From: AAA044-D11 sp965268275
Lineage (GTDB): Bacteria > Actinomycetota > Actinomycetes > Nanopelagicales > Nanopelagicaceae
Reading direction: 5' to 3'
DNA: 64,000 nt
NCBI GenBank assembly: GCA_965268275.1
Contig: OZ254168.1
Location: forward strand, 992,001-1,056,000
The position numbers and the translations under genes are program-made. Positions 7,780-15,874 of the stretch are shown here, piece after piece (the first letter of the stretch is position 1; each line of letters starts with the position of its first letter). The notes beneath the pieces were generated by a model that did not search any database, was not told the origin of the DNA, and saw only the letters and a program-made list of their open reading frames with translations.

Positions 7780-10611
7780 TTATGAACATCCTGATGTGTT
7801 GCCACAACCTTCGCAGACGAAGCATGAACCAGCCATACGCATCTTTACTCCGCAAGTCATGCAGAGAGGTGCATCTGATTTAACGCCGCTCATCTTTTCG
7901 AAGAGTTCCATTGAAGAACCGACTCCGTTGCCCTCTGCTGGTGCACTTTCAATCTTCACTTGAACCGGTGCTTTTCCCACTGGCTTGAATGATGCTGATT
8001 GTGCAGCAGCTGCAACGATCTCTTTGATTGCAGATGGATCTGGAGTGTATTCACCAGTGTCTAGTGCACGTTGGCGTTCTGATGATGTATAAAGACCCAT
8101 CGCACTACGTGATTCGAATGGTAAGTAATCAAGTGCCAAGCGACGGAAGATGTAATCCATCATGGATTGCGCCATGCGGATATCTGCATCATCTGTCATG
8201 CCTGCTGGTTCGAAGCGCAGGTTAGTGAACTTCTCTACGAAAGTTTCTAGTGGAACTCCGTATTGCAAACCGATTGATACTGCAATTGAGAATGCATCCA
8301 TTACGCCGGCAAGAGTTGAACCTTGCTTGCCAAGCTTTAGGAATACTTCACCAAGTGCGCCATCTGCATATGCACCAGCTGTCATGTAACCCTCGGCGCC
8401 GCCAACCATAAATGATGTTGTGATTGATGGACGTGACTTAGGTAGACGCTTACGTGTAGCAGTTGGGTGCGCTGCTTCTGTAACTGCATCTGTTGGTGCA
8501 CCCTTTGAATCTGAAAGTGGTTGACCGACCTTACAGTTGTCGCGATAAACCGCGAGCGCCTTTAGGCCAAGCTTCCAACCTTCGTAGTAAACCTCTTCGA
8601 TTTCAGCAACTGTTGCATCTGAAGGCAGGTTAACTGTCTTTGAGATCGCACCAGATAGGAATGGTTGACATGCAGCCATCATCTTTACGTGGCCCATTGC
8701 TGAGATTGAACGGATACCCATTGCGCAGTCGAAGATGTCATAGTGCTCTGGTTTTAGGCCAGGTGCATCAATGATGTTTCCGTTCTCTGCAATGTATTCA
8801 ACGATTGCTTCGTTGGTCTCATCTGAATATCCGAGCTTCTTAAGTGCTTGTGGAATTGTCTGGTTCACGATCTGCATTGAACCGCCGCCGACAAGCTTCT
8901 TAAACTTAACTAGAGCAAGGTCTGGCTCGATACCTGTTGTATCGCAATCCATCATCAAGCCGATAGTTCCGGTTGGTGCAAGAACTGATGCTTGCGCGTT
9001 ACGCCAGCCATTCTTATCGCCAATCTCGAGGCACTTTTCCCACTCTTTATTCGCTACTTGCCAGACATCTTGATCTAGTGAAGTAACGCTCTTTGCTGAT
9101 GCTGAAGCATTTGCATGCTTCTTCATTACGCGAGTGTGTGCTTGTGCGTTGCGAGCGAAACCAGCATATGGTCCAACGATTCCGGCAAGTTCTGCAGAGC
9201 GTCGGTATGAAGTTCCGGTCATAAGAGATGTGATTGCGCCAGCTAGTTGGCGGCCACCATCTGAATCGTAAGCAAGACCTGAAGCCATAAGTAGTGCACC
9301 AAGGTTTGCATAACCGATACCAAGTTGACGGTAGTTGCGTGTTGTCTCACCGATTGGATCTGTTGGGAAATCTGCGAAGCAGATTGAGATATCCATTGCA
9401 GTGATGATTAATTCAACAGCCTTAACAAAGTTCTTTGCATCAAATGAACCATTTGATTCTAGGAACTTTAGAAGGTTAAGTGATGCCAAGTTACATGATG
9501 AGTTATCAAGTGACATGTATTCAGAGCAAGGGTTTGATGCATTGATGCGACCGGTCTCTGGATTTGTATGCCAATCATTGATTGTGTCGTCATATTGAAT
9601 TCCTGGATCAGCACATGCCCAAGCTGCCTCTGCCATCTTGCGGAATAGTTCGCGAGCTTCGACAGTTTCGATAACTTCACCTGAAGCACGAGCAACTAGA
9701 CCAAACTTTTCGTTGTTCTCATATGCGCGCATGAATTCATCTGATACGCGAACCGAGTTATTAGCGTTTTGGTACTGTACGGAAATAATGTCTTTCCCTC
9801 CGAGATCCATATCGAAGCCAGCATCGCGAAGTGCGCGAATCTTGTCTTCTTCGCGGACCTTGGTCTCGATGAATTCTTCGATATCTGGGTGGTTTACATC
9901 TAGAACAACCATCTTCGCTGCGCGACGGGTTGCGCCACCTGACTTGATTGTTCCTGCTGATGCATCTGCACCGCGCATGAATGAAACTGGACCAGAAGCT
10001 GTTCCGCCAGACTTTAGAAGTTCTTTTGCAGAACGGATACGTGAAAGGTTTAGACCAGCACCGGAACCGCCCTTGAAGATCATTCCTTCTTCGCGATACC
10101 AGTTAAGGATTGAATCCATTGTGTCATCGACAGAAAGGATGAAACATGCAGAAACTTGTTGTGGTGCATTTGTTCCGACGTTAAACCAAACTGGTGAGTT
10201 AAATGAGAAGACCTGGTGCATAAGCATCCAAGTTAATTCGTGTTCGAAAATTTCTGCATCTACATCGGTTGCGAAGTAACCGAAATCTTTTCCGGCCTTT
10301 GTGTAGGTAAGAACAACGCGGTCAATTACTTGCTTTAGTGACCATTCGCGATTGTCGTGTCCTACTGCGCCGCGGAAGTATTTTGTAGTAACGATCGTTG
10401 AAGCATTTACTGACCAGAAGTCTGGATATTCGACACCCTTTTGCTCGAAGATAACTTCGCCTGATTTCCAGTTGGTCTGCACAACATCGCGACGTTCCCA
10501 AGTCACTTCGTCATATGGGTGCTTTCCAGCAGTGGTGTAGATACGTTCGAGAGTAAGGCCCTTGCCTAGGGTTTTCTTATTTCCCGCTGCTGGCTTATTG
10601 ACGATAGACAT
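7780..10611 (-). CDS. nrdJ: Adenosylcobalamin-dependent (class II) ribonucleotide reductase
   Basis: A 943-residue class II ribonucleotide reductase that makes deoxyribonucleotides using a B12-generated radical, so it works independently of oxygen. The protein shows the NrdJ core with NPCSEYMSLDNSSCN, the glycine-rich GGSGAGLN region and APTGTIGLMMDCDTTG. A C-terminal zinc-ribbon-like tail (CMTCGVKM ... CFVCEGCG) provides redox-active or metal-binding cysteines, as in other actinobacterial NrdJ. The length is normal. It lies 27 bp downstream of nrdR in the same operon and is followed by a terminator. No class Ia/Ib reductase gene is seen in this window. Confidence 0.95.
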   Translation of the reverse strand: MSIVNKPAAGNKKTLGKGLTLERIYTTAGKHPYDEVTWERRDVVQTNWKSGEVIFEQKGVEYPDFWSVNASTIVTTKYFRGAVGHDNREWSLKQVIDRVVLTYTKAGKDFGYFATDVDAEIFEHELTWMLMHQVFSFNSPVWFNVGTNAPQQVSACFILSVDDTMDSILNWYREEGMIFKGGSGAGLNLSRIRSAKELLKSGGTASGPVSFMRGADASAGTIKSGGATRRAAKMVVLDVNHPDIEEFIETKVREEDKIRALRDAGFDMDLGGKDIISVQYQNANNSVRVSDEFMRAYENNEKFGLVARASGEVIETVEARELFRKMAEAAWACADPGIQYDDTINDWHTNPETGRINASNPCSEYMSLDNSSCNLASLNLLKFLESNGSFDAKNFVKAVELIITAMDISICFADFPTDPIGETTRNYRQLGIGYANLGALLMASGLAYDSDGGRQLAGAITSLMTGTSYRRSAELAGIVGPYAGFARNAQAHTRVMKKHANASASAKSVTSLDQDVWQVANKEWEKCLEIGDKNGWRNAQASVLAPTGTIGLMMDCDTTGIEPDLALVKFKKLVGGGSMQIVNQTIPQALKKLGYSDETNEAIVEYIAENGNIIDAPGLKPEHYDIFDCAMGIRSISAMGHVKMMAACQPFLSGAISKTVNLPSDATVAEIEEVYYEGWKLGLKALAVYRDNCKVGQPLSDSKGAPTDAVTEAAHPTATRKRLPKSRPSITTSFMVGGAEGYMTAGAYADGALGEVFLKLGKQGSTLAGVMDAFSIAVSIGLQYGVPLETFVEKFTNLRFEPAGMTDDADIRMAQSMMDYIFRRLALDYLPFESRSAMGLYTSSERQRALDTGEYTPDPSAIKEIVAAAAQSASFKPVGKAPVQVKIESAPAEGNGVGSSMELFEKMSGVKSDAPLCMTCGVKMRMAGSCFVCEGCGNTSGCS

Positions 10612-10638
10612 GACTTGTTTCCTTCTTCCGGCTAGTAA

Positions 10639-11178
10639 TTAATTAACTAAAGATTTTCTTGAGTTACTTGAATTGCTTGAACTTGTTTCACTTTTTAAAT
10701 CATTTGCTACAGCTTGGGAATTCGCTGTATTTGAAGGAGCGGCGCGGAGAAGTGCGATCTCACCTTCGAAATCTTCAAGAGTGGAGAACGAACGATATAC
10801 CGAGGCAAAGCGTAAGTAAGCGATTTGGTCTAATTCTCGGAGTGGCGCGAGGATTGCCATTCCAACTTCCTGTGCTTCAACTTCTGCCTGGCCATCAGAG
10901 CGGAGTGTCTCTTCAACTCTCTGAGCCAGTAGTGCTAAGTCGTCATCATTTACTGGGCGTCCTTGGCAGGCCTTGGAAACACCAGAGATAACTTTCTCGC
11001 GGCTAAATGGTTCAGTAGCTCCTGATCTTTTAATGATCATCAGGATCGAGGTCTCAGAGGTTGTAAAACGGCGATTGCAGGTTGTGCATTCGCGGCGGCG
11101 GCGAATCAGGGTTCCGTCTTGCCCAGAGCGCGAATCGACGACTCGAGAGTCCTCGCTTCTGCAAAATGGACATAACAT
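10639..11178 (-). CDS. nrdR: Transcriptional repressor NrdR
   Basis: NrdR is the ATP/dATP-sensing repressor of ribonucleotide reductase genes. The N-terminal zinc ribbon (CPFC at residues 3-6 and CTTC at about 32-35) binds DNA, followed by an RRRR stretch and the ATP-cone domain with KRSGATEPFSREKV. At 179 residues it is slightly longer than the usual 150-165 because of a Ser/Asn-rich tail. AAGGGG precedes the ATG at 11178. It is the first gene of the nrdR-nrdJ operon, the order known from Streptomyces, and paired NrdR boxes lie upstream, suggesting autoregulation. Confidence 0.95.
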   Translation of the reverse strand: MLCPFCRSEDSRVVDSRSGQDGTLIRRRRECTTCNRRFTTSETSILMIIKRSGATEPFSREKVISGVSKACQGRPVNDDDLALLAQRVEETLRSDGQAEVEAQEVGMAILAPLRELDQIAYLRFASVYRSFSTLEDFEGEIALLRAAPSNTANSQAVANDLKSETSSSNSSNSRKSLVN

Positions 11179-11245
11179 TCTCAGATTTCCCCTTTTTAAC
11201 CGTTATTCGATCGATCAAGCGTAAGTGCCCTAACATAGTGGAAAA

Positions 11246-11292
11246 CCACAACTTATGGAACTTATTCGTGGTCTGACCCCTATATGTAGTAG
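11246..11292 (-). promoter_or_regulatory. Paired NrdR boxes and nrdR promoter region
   Basis: The box at 11277-11292 contains the core CTATATGTAG, which differs from the NrdR consensus core CTATATATAG at one base. A weaker box at 11246-11261 (core CAACTTATGG, 6 of 10 matches) lies exactly 31 bp away, the usual three-turn spacing of NrdR box pairs. On the minus strand TTGGTC lies 16 bp upstream of a TATAGG box that overlaps the strong NrdR box. Confidence 0.6.
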
Positions 11293-11375
11293 GAACTGTA
11301 GACCAAAACTCGAGGGTTTAAAGGAGGCTGTGCGGCGTGTCGGGGGCTAGATCTTGTTTATCAACTAACTAAAGG

Positions 11376-11696
11376 TTATTTCGCGGGCACCCAGAGCTTG
11401 GTTCCAGGCTCAAGATCGGTAGAAGCCAGGCCATTGGTTGAAACGATCTGATCCACGACGGATGAGAGATCAGATCGGGCTCCGTTATTTAGTGCGTTAA
11501 TTGAAGAGGCGATAGACCAGATGGTCTCGCCACTTGTAACAACAACTTGCATGTAACCGGCAGTTCCAGTCTTAACAACTTCTGATGATGCAACACCGTG
11601 GTCGCTTAGAGATGCGCTAAAACCAGCGCCAATTACTATCAATAGCGATGCGCCAACAAAAGTTCTGGCTAGCTTCTTGTAACGGTTCTTGCTCAT
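11376..11696 (-). CDS. LysM-domain protein, ChiZ/YneA-like SOS protein
   Basis: A 106-residue protein with an N-terminal membrane anchor (about residues 12-32) and a single C-terminal LysM domain (VVTSGETIWSIAS ... KLWVPAK), predicted to bind peptidoglycan outside the membrane. Its position between nrdR and divergent lexA matches Mycobacterium Rv2719c (ChiZ), and it resembles Bacillus YneA, a LexA-repressed division inhibitor. An AGGAGAAG site precedes the ATG. An SOS box lies about 50 bp upstream. The role as a DNA-damage-induced division inhibitor is inferred from synteny, domain and the SOS box. Confidence 0.82.
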   Translation of the reverse strand: MSKNRYKKLARTFVGASLLIVIGAGFSASLSDHGVASSEVVKTGTAGYMQVVVTSGETIWSIASSINALNNGARSDLSSVVDQIVSTNGLASTDLEPGTKLWVPAK

Positions 11697-11747
11697 TTAC
11701 TTCTCCTACTTAACCTTGTTACTAAGGACCGAGGGGATTCGGTCATT

Positions 11748-11761
11748 CGAACAAGTGTTCT
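11748..11761. promoter_or_regulatory. SOS box 1 (LexA operator, LysM side)
   Basis: CGAACAAGTGTTCT matches the Gram-positive SOS consensus CGAAC-n4-GTTCG with one mismatch at the last base. It is about 50 bp upstream of the leftward LysM gene. Confidence 0.8.
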
Positions 11762-11806
11762 AAAAGGAACTATAGGTCAAGCCACTGACACATGCAAGTG
11801 AAAAAT

Positions 11807-11820
11807 CGAACAAATGTTCG
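11807..11820. promoter_or_regulatory. SOS box 2 (LexA operator, lexA side)
   Basis: CGAACAAATGTTCG is a perfect SOS box. It overlaps the -35 region of the lexA promoter, as expected for autorepression. The ATG inside the box (11814) is in frame with lexA but is not a credible start. Confidence 0.9.
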
Positions 11821-11840
11821 CTTTTTTTGGAAATCTGGTT

Positions 11841-11852
11841 TATGCTTTTCCC
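11841..11852 (+). promoter_or_regulatory. lexA -10 box, leaderless start
   Basis: TATGCT (11841-11846) is followed by 6 nt and then the ATG at 11853. No Shine-Dalgarno sequence precedes this ATG, so the transcript probably begins at the start codon. Confidence 0.65.
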
Positions 11853-12533
11853 ATGACTAAAAAGAAGAGTTCTCCAAGCGAAAAGGTCAGCGAGCTGCCA
11901 GATGGCCCAGCCAACGAGCATGGCCTGACCCCTCGCCAAGCCAAGATCCTCGACGTTATCCGCACCGCAATCGAGACCAACGGCTATCCCCCTTCAATGC
12001 GCGAGATCGGCCAGGCTGCCGGCCTGGCTTCACCAGCCTCAGTTTCTTATCAATTAGAGACCCTGGTTGAAAAAGGATTTATCCGTCGCGACGCCACAAA
12101 GGGGCGCGCACTAGAAATTACCTACCCAAGTGAAGGCGAAGCAATCACTCCGGAGAAGACCCGCAATGTTCCACTACTTGGTTCAATCGCTGCTGGTTCG
12201 CCAATCTTGGCTGAACAGAGCTTCGATGAAGTCTTCCCACTTCCAGAATCATTGGTTGGCAAGGGCGATATTTACATGCTCAAAGTTAAGGGCGATTCAA
12301 TGATTGATGTTGCAATCTGCGATGGCGATTACGTTGTTATTCGCGCCCAGAAGGATGCCAACAAAGGCGAGATTGTTGCCGCAATGATCGATGGTGAGGC
12401 AACTGTGAAAACTTGGTCGAAGAAGGATGGCCACTACTGGCTACTTCCAGCCAACGATAATTACGCACCAATCCCTGGTGATGGCGCCGAAATTCTCGGA
12501 ATCGTAACGGCGGTCTTACGCAGTATTCGCTAG
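11853..12533 (+). CDS. lexA: SOS repressor LexA
   Basis: LexA represses DNA-damage genes and self-cleaves on RecA-ssDNA filaments. From ATG 11853 the protein has 226 residues: a winged helix-turn-helix (LTPRQAKILDVIRTAIET and GYPPSMREIG), a hinge with the Ala-Gly cleavage site in GSIAAGSPI, and the S24-type peptidase domain with the catalytic Ser in KGDSMID and Lys in EATVKTW. The upstream in-frame ATG at 11814 lies inside SOS box 2 and is rejected; the chosen start fits a leaderless promoter. Divergent from the LysM gene, with two SOS boxes between. Confidence 0.96.
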   Translation: MTKKKSSPSEKVSELPDGPANEHGLTPRQAKILDVIRTAIETNGYPPSMREIGQAAGLASPASVSYQLETLVEKGFIRRDATKGRALEITYPSEGEAITPEKTRNVPLLGSIAAGSPILAEQSFDEVFPLPESLVGKGDIYMLKVKGDSMIDVAICDGDYVVIRAQKDANKGEIVAAMIDGEATVKTWSKKDGHYWLLPANDNYAPIPGDGAEILGIVTAVLRSIR

Positions 12534-12563
12534 CTTTAGGCGGAAATCGAATAGGAAGAGGTC

Positions 12564-12580
12564 TTGACATATTCGATGTC
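12564..12580 (+). promoter_or_regulatory. Consensus -35 box with overlapping inverted repeat
   Basis: TTGACA (12564-12569) overlaps the inverted repeat GACAT-attcg-ATGTC (12566-12580). It lies about 45 bp upstream of the VOC gene and may be the promoter/operator of the operon 12.6-14.8 kb. No clear -10 hexamer was found at standard spacing. Confidence 0.4.
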
Positions 12581-12610
12581 CGAAAGGAGAATTCCTGCTA
12601 AATAGGAGGA

Positions 12611-12979
12611 ATGCCCTTGAATTCAAAGCACTTTGATCGCACCCGTTTCGACCATATAGGTGTGATCACCGAAGAGAAGCATGGCGATGAAAACTTCGTG
12701 GATGCGACCCGAGTCTGGGTTACAAATCCAAGAGTCCACCCTGCAAACATTGAATACCTTCGCTACGAACATGACACTCCTGTAACAGGACCAATCCGCC
12801 ATCTGCCACACGTTGCATATCGCGTAGATAGCGTTGATGAAGCCGTTAAAGGCCACGAGATTTTATTAGAACCATGGGATGTTGCTGATGGCTTTGTTCG
12901 CGTCGCATTTGTTTTAGTTGATGGCGCTGTCGTTGAGTTTATGCAATACCGAAATCCAAATGAAACTGGCTGGTTTTAA
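12611..12979 (+). CDS. VOC (glyoxalase/bleomycin-resistance) fold protein
   Basis: A 120-122 residue single-domain vicinal-oxygen-chelate protein: FDHIGVIT starts the first beta-alpha-beta-beta-beta module and HVAYRVDSVDEAV the second, ending in VEFMQYR, where a metal-binding Glu is usual. GGAGGA ends directly at ATG 12611, which is too close; TTG 12617 lies 6 nt downstream and is the more probable start. It opens a rightward operon with a TIM-barrel isomerase and a Gfo/Idh/MocA dehydrogenase, so a role as lyase, epimerase or isomerase of an oxidised sugar is likely. Substrate unknown. Confidence 0.75.
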   Translation: MPLNSKHFDRTRFDHIGVITEEKHGDENFVDATRVWVTNPRVHPANIEYLRYEHDTPVTGPIRHLPHVAYRVDSVDEAVKGHEILLEPWDVADGFVRVAFVLVDGAVVEFMQYRNPNETGWF

Positions 12980-13005
12980 CTACTTAAGTTCGAAAGGGAG
13001 AATAA

Positions 13006-13815
13006 ATGAATAATCCAATCTGTCTAAATAGCAACACCTATCACGGCTTTACACTTGAAGAGGCTGTCGAAGGAGCAAAGCGTGCCGGCATTAAGTTGAT
13101 CGAGCTCGCCGGAGTTAATGGCTGGACCGAACATGTCAGAAATGATTATTCAGATGAGCAGATTGCAAAGGTCCTAAAGTTATTGGCTGACAATGACATT
13201 AAGGCAATTGGTATGTGTGGCCACACAAATATTCAAACCGCAGAAGGCCAAGAGACCTTCAAGGCGAATCTGCACCTGGCTAAGAAGCTTGGCGTTGATT
13301 ACGTAACTCTTTCAACTGGCGAGACCCACGGCGATGAATCAGTGATTGGCGATGACACCGAATTAGTGAACATAATTCGCGACCTTGCCTCAGTCGCTAA
13401 AGGCCTGGGCCTGGTTATGGCAATTGAAACTCACGGAAACAACTATGCAACCGGCCAGAGCATCATCGCCCTTCTAAAGAAGGTTGATATGCCTAACGTT
13501 CGCCTGAACTATGACACCGGAAACGTTGTCTTCTACGGTGCGATCATGCCGTATGACGATCTAGATGCATCTACAGGTTCAATCACCGGTATTCACCTAA
13601 AGGAGAAAGCTGGAGCGCAGAACGAATGGAATTTTCCAGCAGTTGGTCGCGGTGATTTAGATTTCGATCGGATTCTAAAGACGTTAAAGAAGAATGGTTG
13701 CACTGCAGCCCTAAGTATTGAAATTGAATTCACTCCAGCCGGACCAAATGGTGTTGAGGATGTTCATGAATCACTCGCTTACTCAGTAGACACAATTAAG
13801 CGCCTATCTGCCTAA
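13006..13815 (+). CDS. Sugar phosphate isomerase/epimerase-family TIM barrel
   Basis: A 269-residue xylose-isomerase-like TIM barrel (AP-endonuclease 2 superfamily). Metal-binding regions are recognisable at AIETHGNN, LNYDTGNVVF, GIHLKEK and LSIEIEF. Such proteins act as keto-sugar or inosose isomerases, epimerases or dehydratases. AGGGAG precedes the ATG. It sits between the VOC gene and a Gfo/Idh/MocA dehydrogenase gene, a combination typical for oxidation of sugars or cyclitols through keto intermediates. The exact substrate cannot be read from sequence. Confidence 0.82.
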   Translation: MNNPICLNSNTYHGFTLEEAVEGAKRAGIKLIELAGVNGWTEHVRNDYSDEQIAKVLKLLADNDIKAIGMCGHTNIQTAEGQETFKANLHLAKKLGVDYVTLSTGETHGDESVIGDDTELVNIIRDLASVAKGLGLVMAIETHGNNYATGQSIIALLKKVDMPNVRLNYDTGNVVFYGAIMPYDDLDASTGSITGIHLKEKAGAQNEWNFPAVGRGDLDFDRILKTLKKNGCTAALSIEIEFTPAGPNGVEDVHESLAYSVDTIKRLSA

Positions 13816-13833
13816 GGGAAGGTAAGTAAATTC

Positions 13834-14841
13834 ATGGCTTCAATTGCAATTATTGGTCAGGGATATATGGGAAATGCTCATGCTGCGGCTTGGGCAAGTG
13901 CCGGACAAGCGGATGCAATTAAATATATCTGCACACCACGTCCAAAAGCCGGCTCTGTTCCTGCGGCAAAGAACGCAGAATACATCTCTGATCTCGATGT
14001 CATTCTTAAAGATAGCGATGTTAAATACGTTTCAGTCTGCACGCCAACACCGACCCACAAAGATATTGCGGTGGCACTACTAGCAGCCGGAAAGCATGTG
14101 CTACTTGAAAAACCAGTAGCACTAACTGTTGCTGATGCGAAAGTTGTTGCTGATGCCGCGGCAAAGAGTTCGGGTTCGCTAATGGTTGCCCATGTTGTTC
14201 GTTTCTTCCTTGGTTACCAAAAACTTCGCGAAGTTAATGAATCTGGCGAATTAGGAGAACTGCTTTCAGTCCACGCCCGCCGCTTCTCCCCTAAACCAAC
14301 CTGGGCTACCTGGCTTGGCGATGAAAGCCAATCTGGTGGAATGCTTGTTGATTTTTCAATTCACGATTTCGATCAGCTAAACATGTATCTCGGAAAACCT
14401 GTCGAAGTTTTTGCTGCACAATCTTCACCAACCGGTCCTGCTGAAATCACAGTTAAGTACGAAGGTGGTGGCGTTGGCCAAGTGCAGAGCTTTATGAATG
14501 CTGCCGAAGGCGTGCCATTTACAAGCACCATCGATTTACTCGGTTCCGCCGGTATTGCACACTACGAATTTTCAGCTATTTCGGCGACTGAAGAATCTTC
14601 ATCCGGAAACAATGCCGGAGTAAATAGTTGGCATGTATTTTCTTCAAAAGGAAATACTGTCGAACAAATTGCTACCGATGATCCTTATGGTCGCCAAGTT
14701 AAGTATTTCTTTGACCAAGCAAGCAGTGGCGGCAAATATGAATTATCACCAACACCAGCTGCAGTTTCTGCTCTGCAAGTATGTCTTGCAGCCAAGGCTT
14801 CCCTTAAAGAGGGTCGCCCAGTTGCAATCTCAGCAAACTAA
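13834..14841 (+). CDS. Gfo/Idh/MocA-family dehydrogenase (1)
   Basis: A 335-residue NAD(P)-dependent sugar or cyclitol dehydrogenase. The N-terminal Rossmann domain shows GQGYMGNAH, the CTPTPTH segment and the family hallmark EKP (LLEKPVALT, about residue 90); the C-terminal alpha/beta domain includes GGMLVDFSIHDFDQL with the conserved D-x3-H. It ends 4 bp before a convergent gene of the same family. Co-transcribed with the VOC and isomerase genes. Confidence 0.88.
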   Translation: MASIAIIGQGYMGNAHAAAWASAGQADAIKYICTPRPKAGSVPAAKNAEYISDLDVILKDSDVKYVSVCTPTPTHKDIAVALLAAGKHVLLEKPVALTVADAKVVADAAAKSSGSLMVAHVVRFFLGYQKLREVNESGELGELLSVHARRFSPKPTWATWLGDESQSGGMLVDFSIHDFDQLNMYLGKPVEVFAAQSSPTGPAEITVKYEGGGVGQVQSFMNAAEGVPFTSTIDLLGSAGIAHYEFSAISATEESSSGNNAGVNSWHVFSSKGNTVEQIATDDPYGRQVKYFFDQASSGGKYELSPTPAAVSALQVCLAAKASLKEGRPVAISAN

Positions 14842-14845
14842 TTAA

Positions 14846-15847
14846 TTAGATCTTTACTACTTGCCCAGTTCTAGCTGACTCTTCGGCTGCAAGTGTTGCT
14901 TCAAGTGCGCGCATTGCATCGACTGGTGTGCTGACTGTTGGTTGAATTCCACGAAGTGCGCAATCGGCGAAGTATAAGAATTCTTCACGCAGTGCACCTC
15001 CGCGATACCCATCAAACTCTGGCCAATAAGTAGTGTCCGGGCTGCGAACACCAGTTGTCTTGGTGACAATCCCAAGGTTAGGGAATGTGTCTTGGATATG
15101 AATCAAGCCCTCGGTTCCAATAACTGTCATGCGCTCGTCGATATCAAATGGTGTGTGCTCGGGCATGCACCAAACAGTTTCAAGGGTTGCTGTAGCACCG
15201 CTTTTGAAGCGATACATAGTCTGTCCGATATCAGGATATTTAAGGCCACGCATATCTGTTGTTTGGGCATATGCACTAACAATTGTGTCGCCAGTTAGCC
15301 AAAGCATGATGTCGGTATCGTGAATCGCATCTCCAACAATTGGCCCAATTTTGTTTAGAATTTCTGGCGTCCAAGCTGCAGGAATATTTCGACGTGAACT
15401 CAATGAGAGAACTTTGCCAATTGCGCCTTCGCTGATCGCTTTCTTAGCTGCGCGATATCGTGGGTTAAATCGAACGATATGACCGATCTGCAAAATTCCC
15501 TTTGCGCCCTTTGATGCCGCAATAATCTTTTCGCAATCTGCCACTGTCGAAGCCATTGGCTTCTCGAGAAATACATGCTTTCCAGCTTTAAGAGCATCGA
15601 TTGTTATATCTGTGTGTTGATCCCACATAGTCGTGATTGAAACGGCATCGATATCAGGGTCTGCCAACATATCTTTGTAATCTTTATGCAATTTCTTAAC
15701 ACCATACTTCTTGCCGAGTTCGTTTAACCGGTCCTCGGTTCTCGTGCAAAGCGCGGCTAATTCCAAACTGGGTGTTCCGATAATCGCATCACAGTGAATC
15801 TCTCCGAACCAACCGAGTCCGATTACACCGATTCTTAATCTATCCAT
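14846..15847 (-). CDS. Gfo/Idh/MocA-family dehydrogenase (2)
   Basis: A 333-residue relative of the gene at 13834-14841 on the opposite strand. It shows GLGWFGEIH in the cofactor fold, the EKP motif in FLEKPMAST and the GDAIHDTDIM segment carrying the conserved D-x3-H. GGGAGAAAAG precedes the ATG. It follows the SDR gene by 27 bp and is probably the distal gene of the leftward operon that starts with the ABC transporter. Presumed oxidation of the imported sugar or a derivative; substrate unknown. Confidence 0.88.
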   Translation of the reverse strand: MDRLRIGVIGLGWFGEIHCDAIIGTPSLELAALCTRTEDRLNELGKKYGVKKLHKDYKDMLADPDIDAVSITTMWDQHTDITIDALKAGKHVFLEKPMASTVADCEKIIAASKGAKGILQIGHIVRFNPRYRAAKKAISEGAIGKVLSLSSRRNIPAAWTPEILNKIGPIVGDAIHDTDIMLWLTGDTIVSAYAQTTDMRGLKYPDIGQTMYRFKSGATATLETVWCMPEHTPFDIDERMTVIGTEGLIHIQDTFPNLGIVTKTTGVRSPDTTYWPEFDGYRGGALREEFLYFADCALRGIQPTVSTPVDAMRALEATLAAEESARTGQVVKI

Positions 15848-15874
15848 TCTTTTCTCCCTTTTTGGATTAGTCGA

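Noticed and set aside
9638..10279. 213-codon ORF on the plus strand opposite nrdJ
   Set aside because: Composition is Ser/Arg-rich as expected for an antisense shadow; it lies entirely inside the well-supported nrdJ gene and has no start signals.
11340..11375. 11-codon ORF after an AAAGGAGG-like sequence on the plus strand
   Set aside because: Too short to support and it faces the LysM gene end; no homologous or repeated copy seen.
11814..11852. Longer LexA N-terminus from ATG 11814
   Set aside because: This ATG lies inside the perfect SOS box and upstream of the -10 element, so it would not be in the mRNA.
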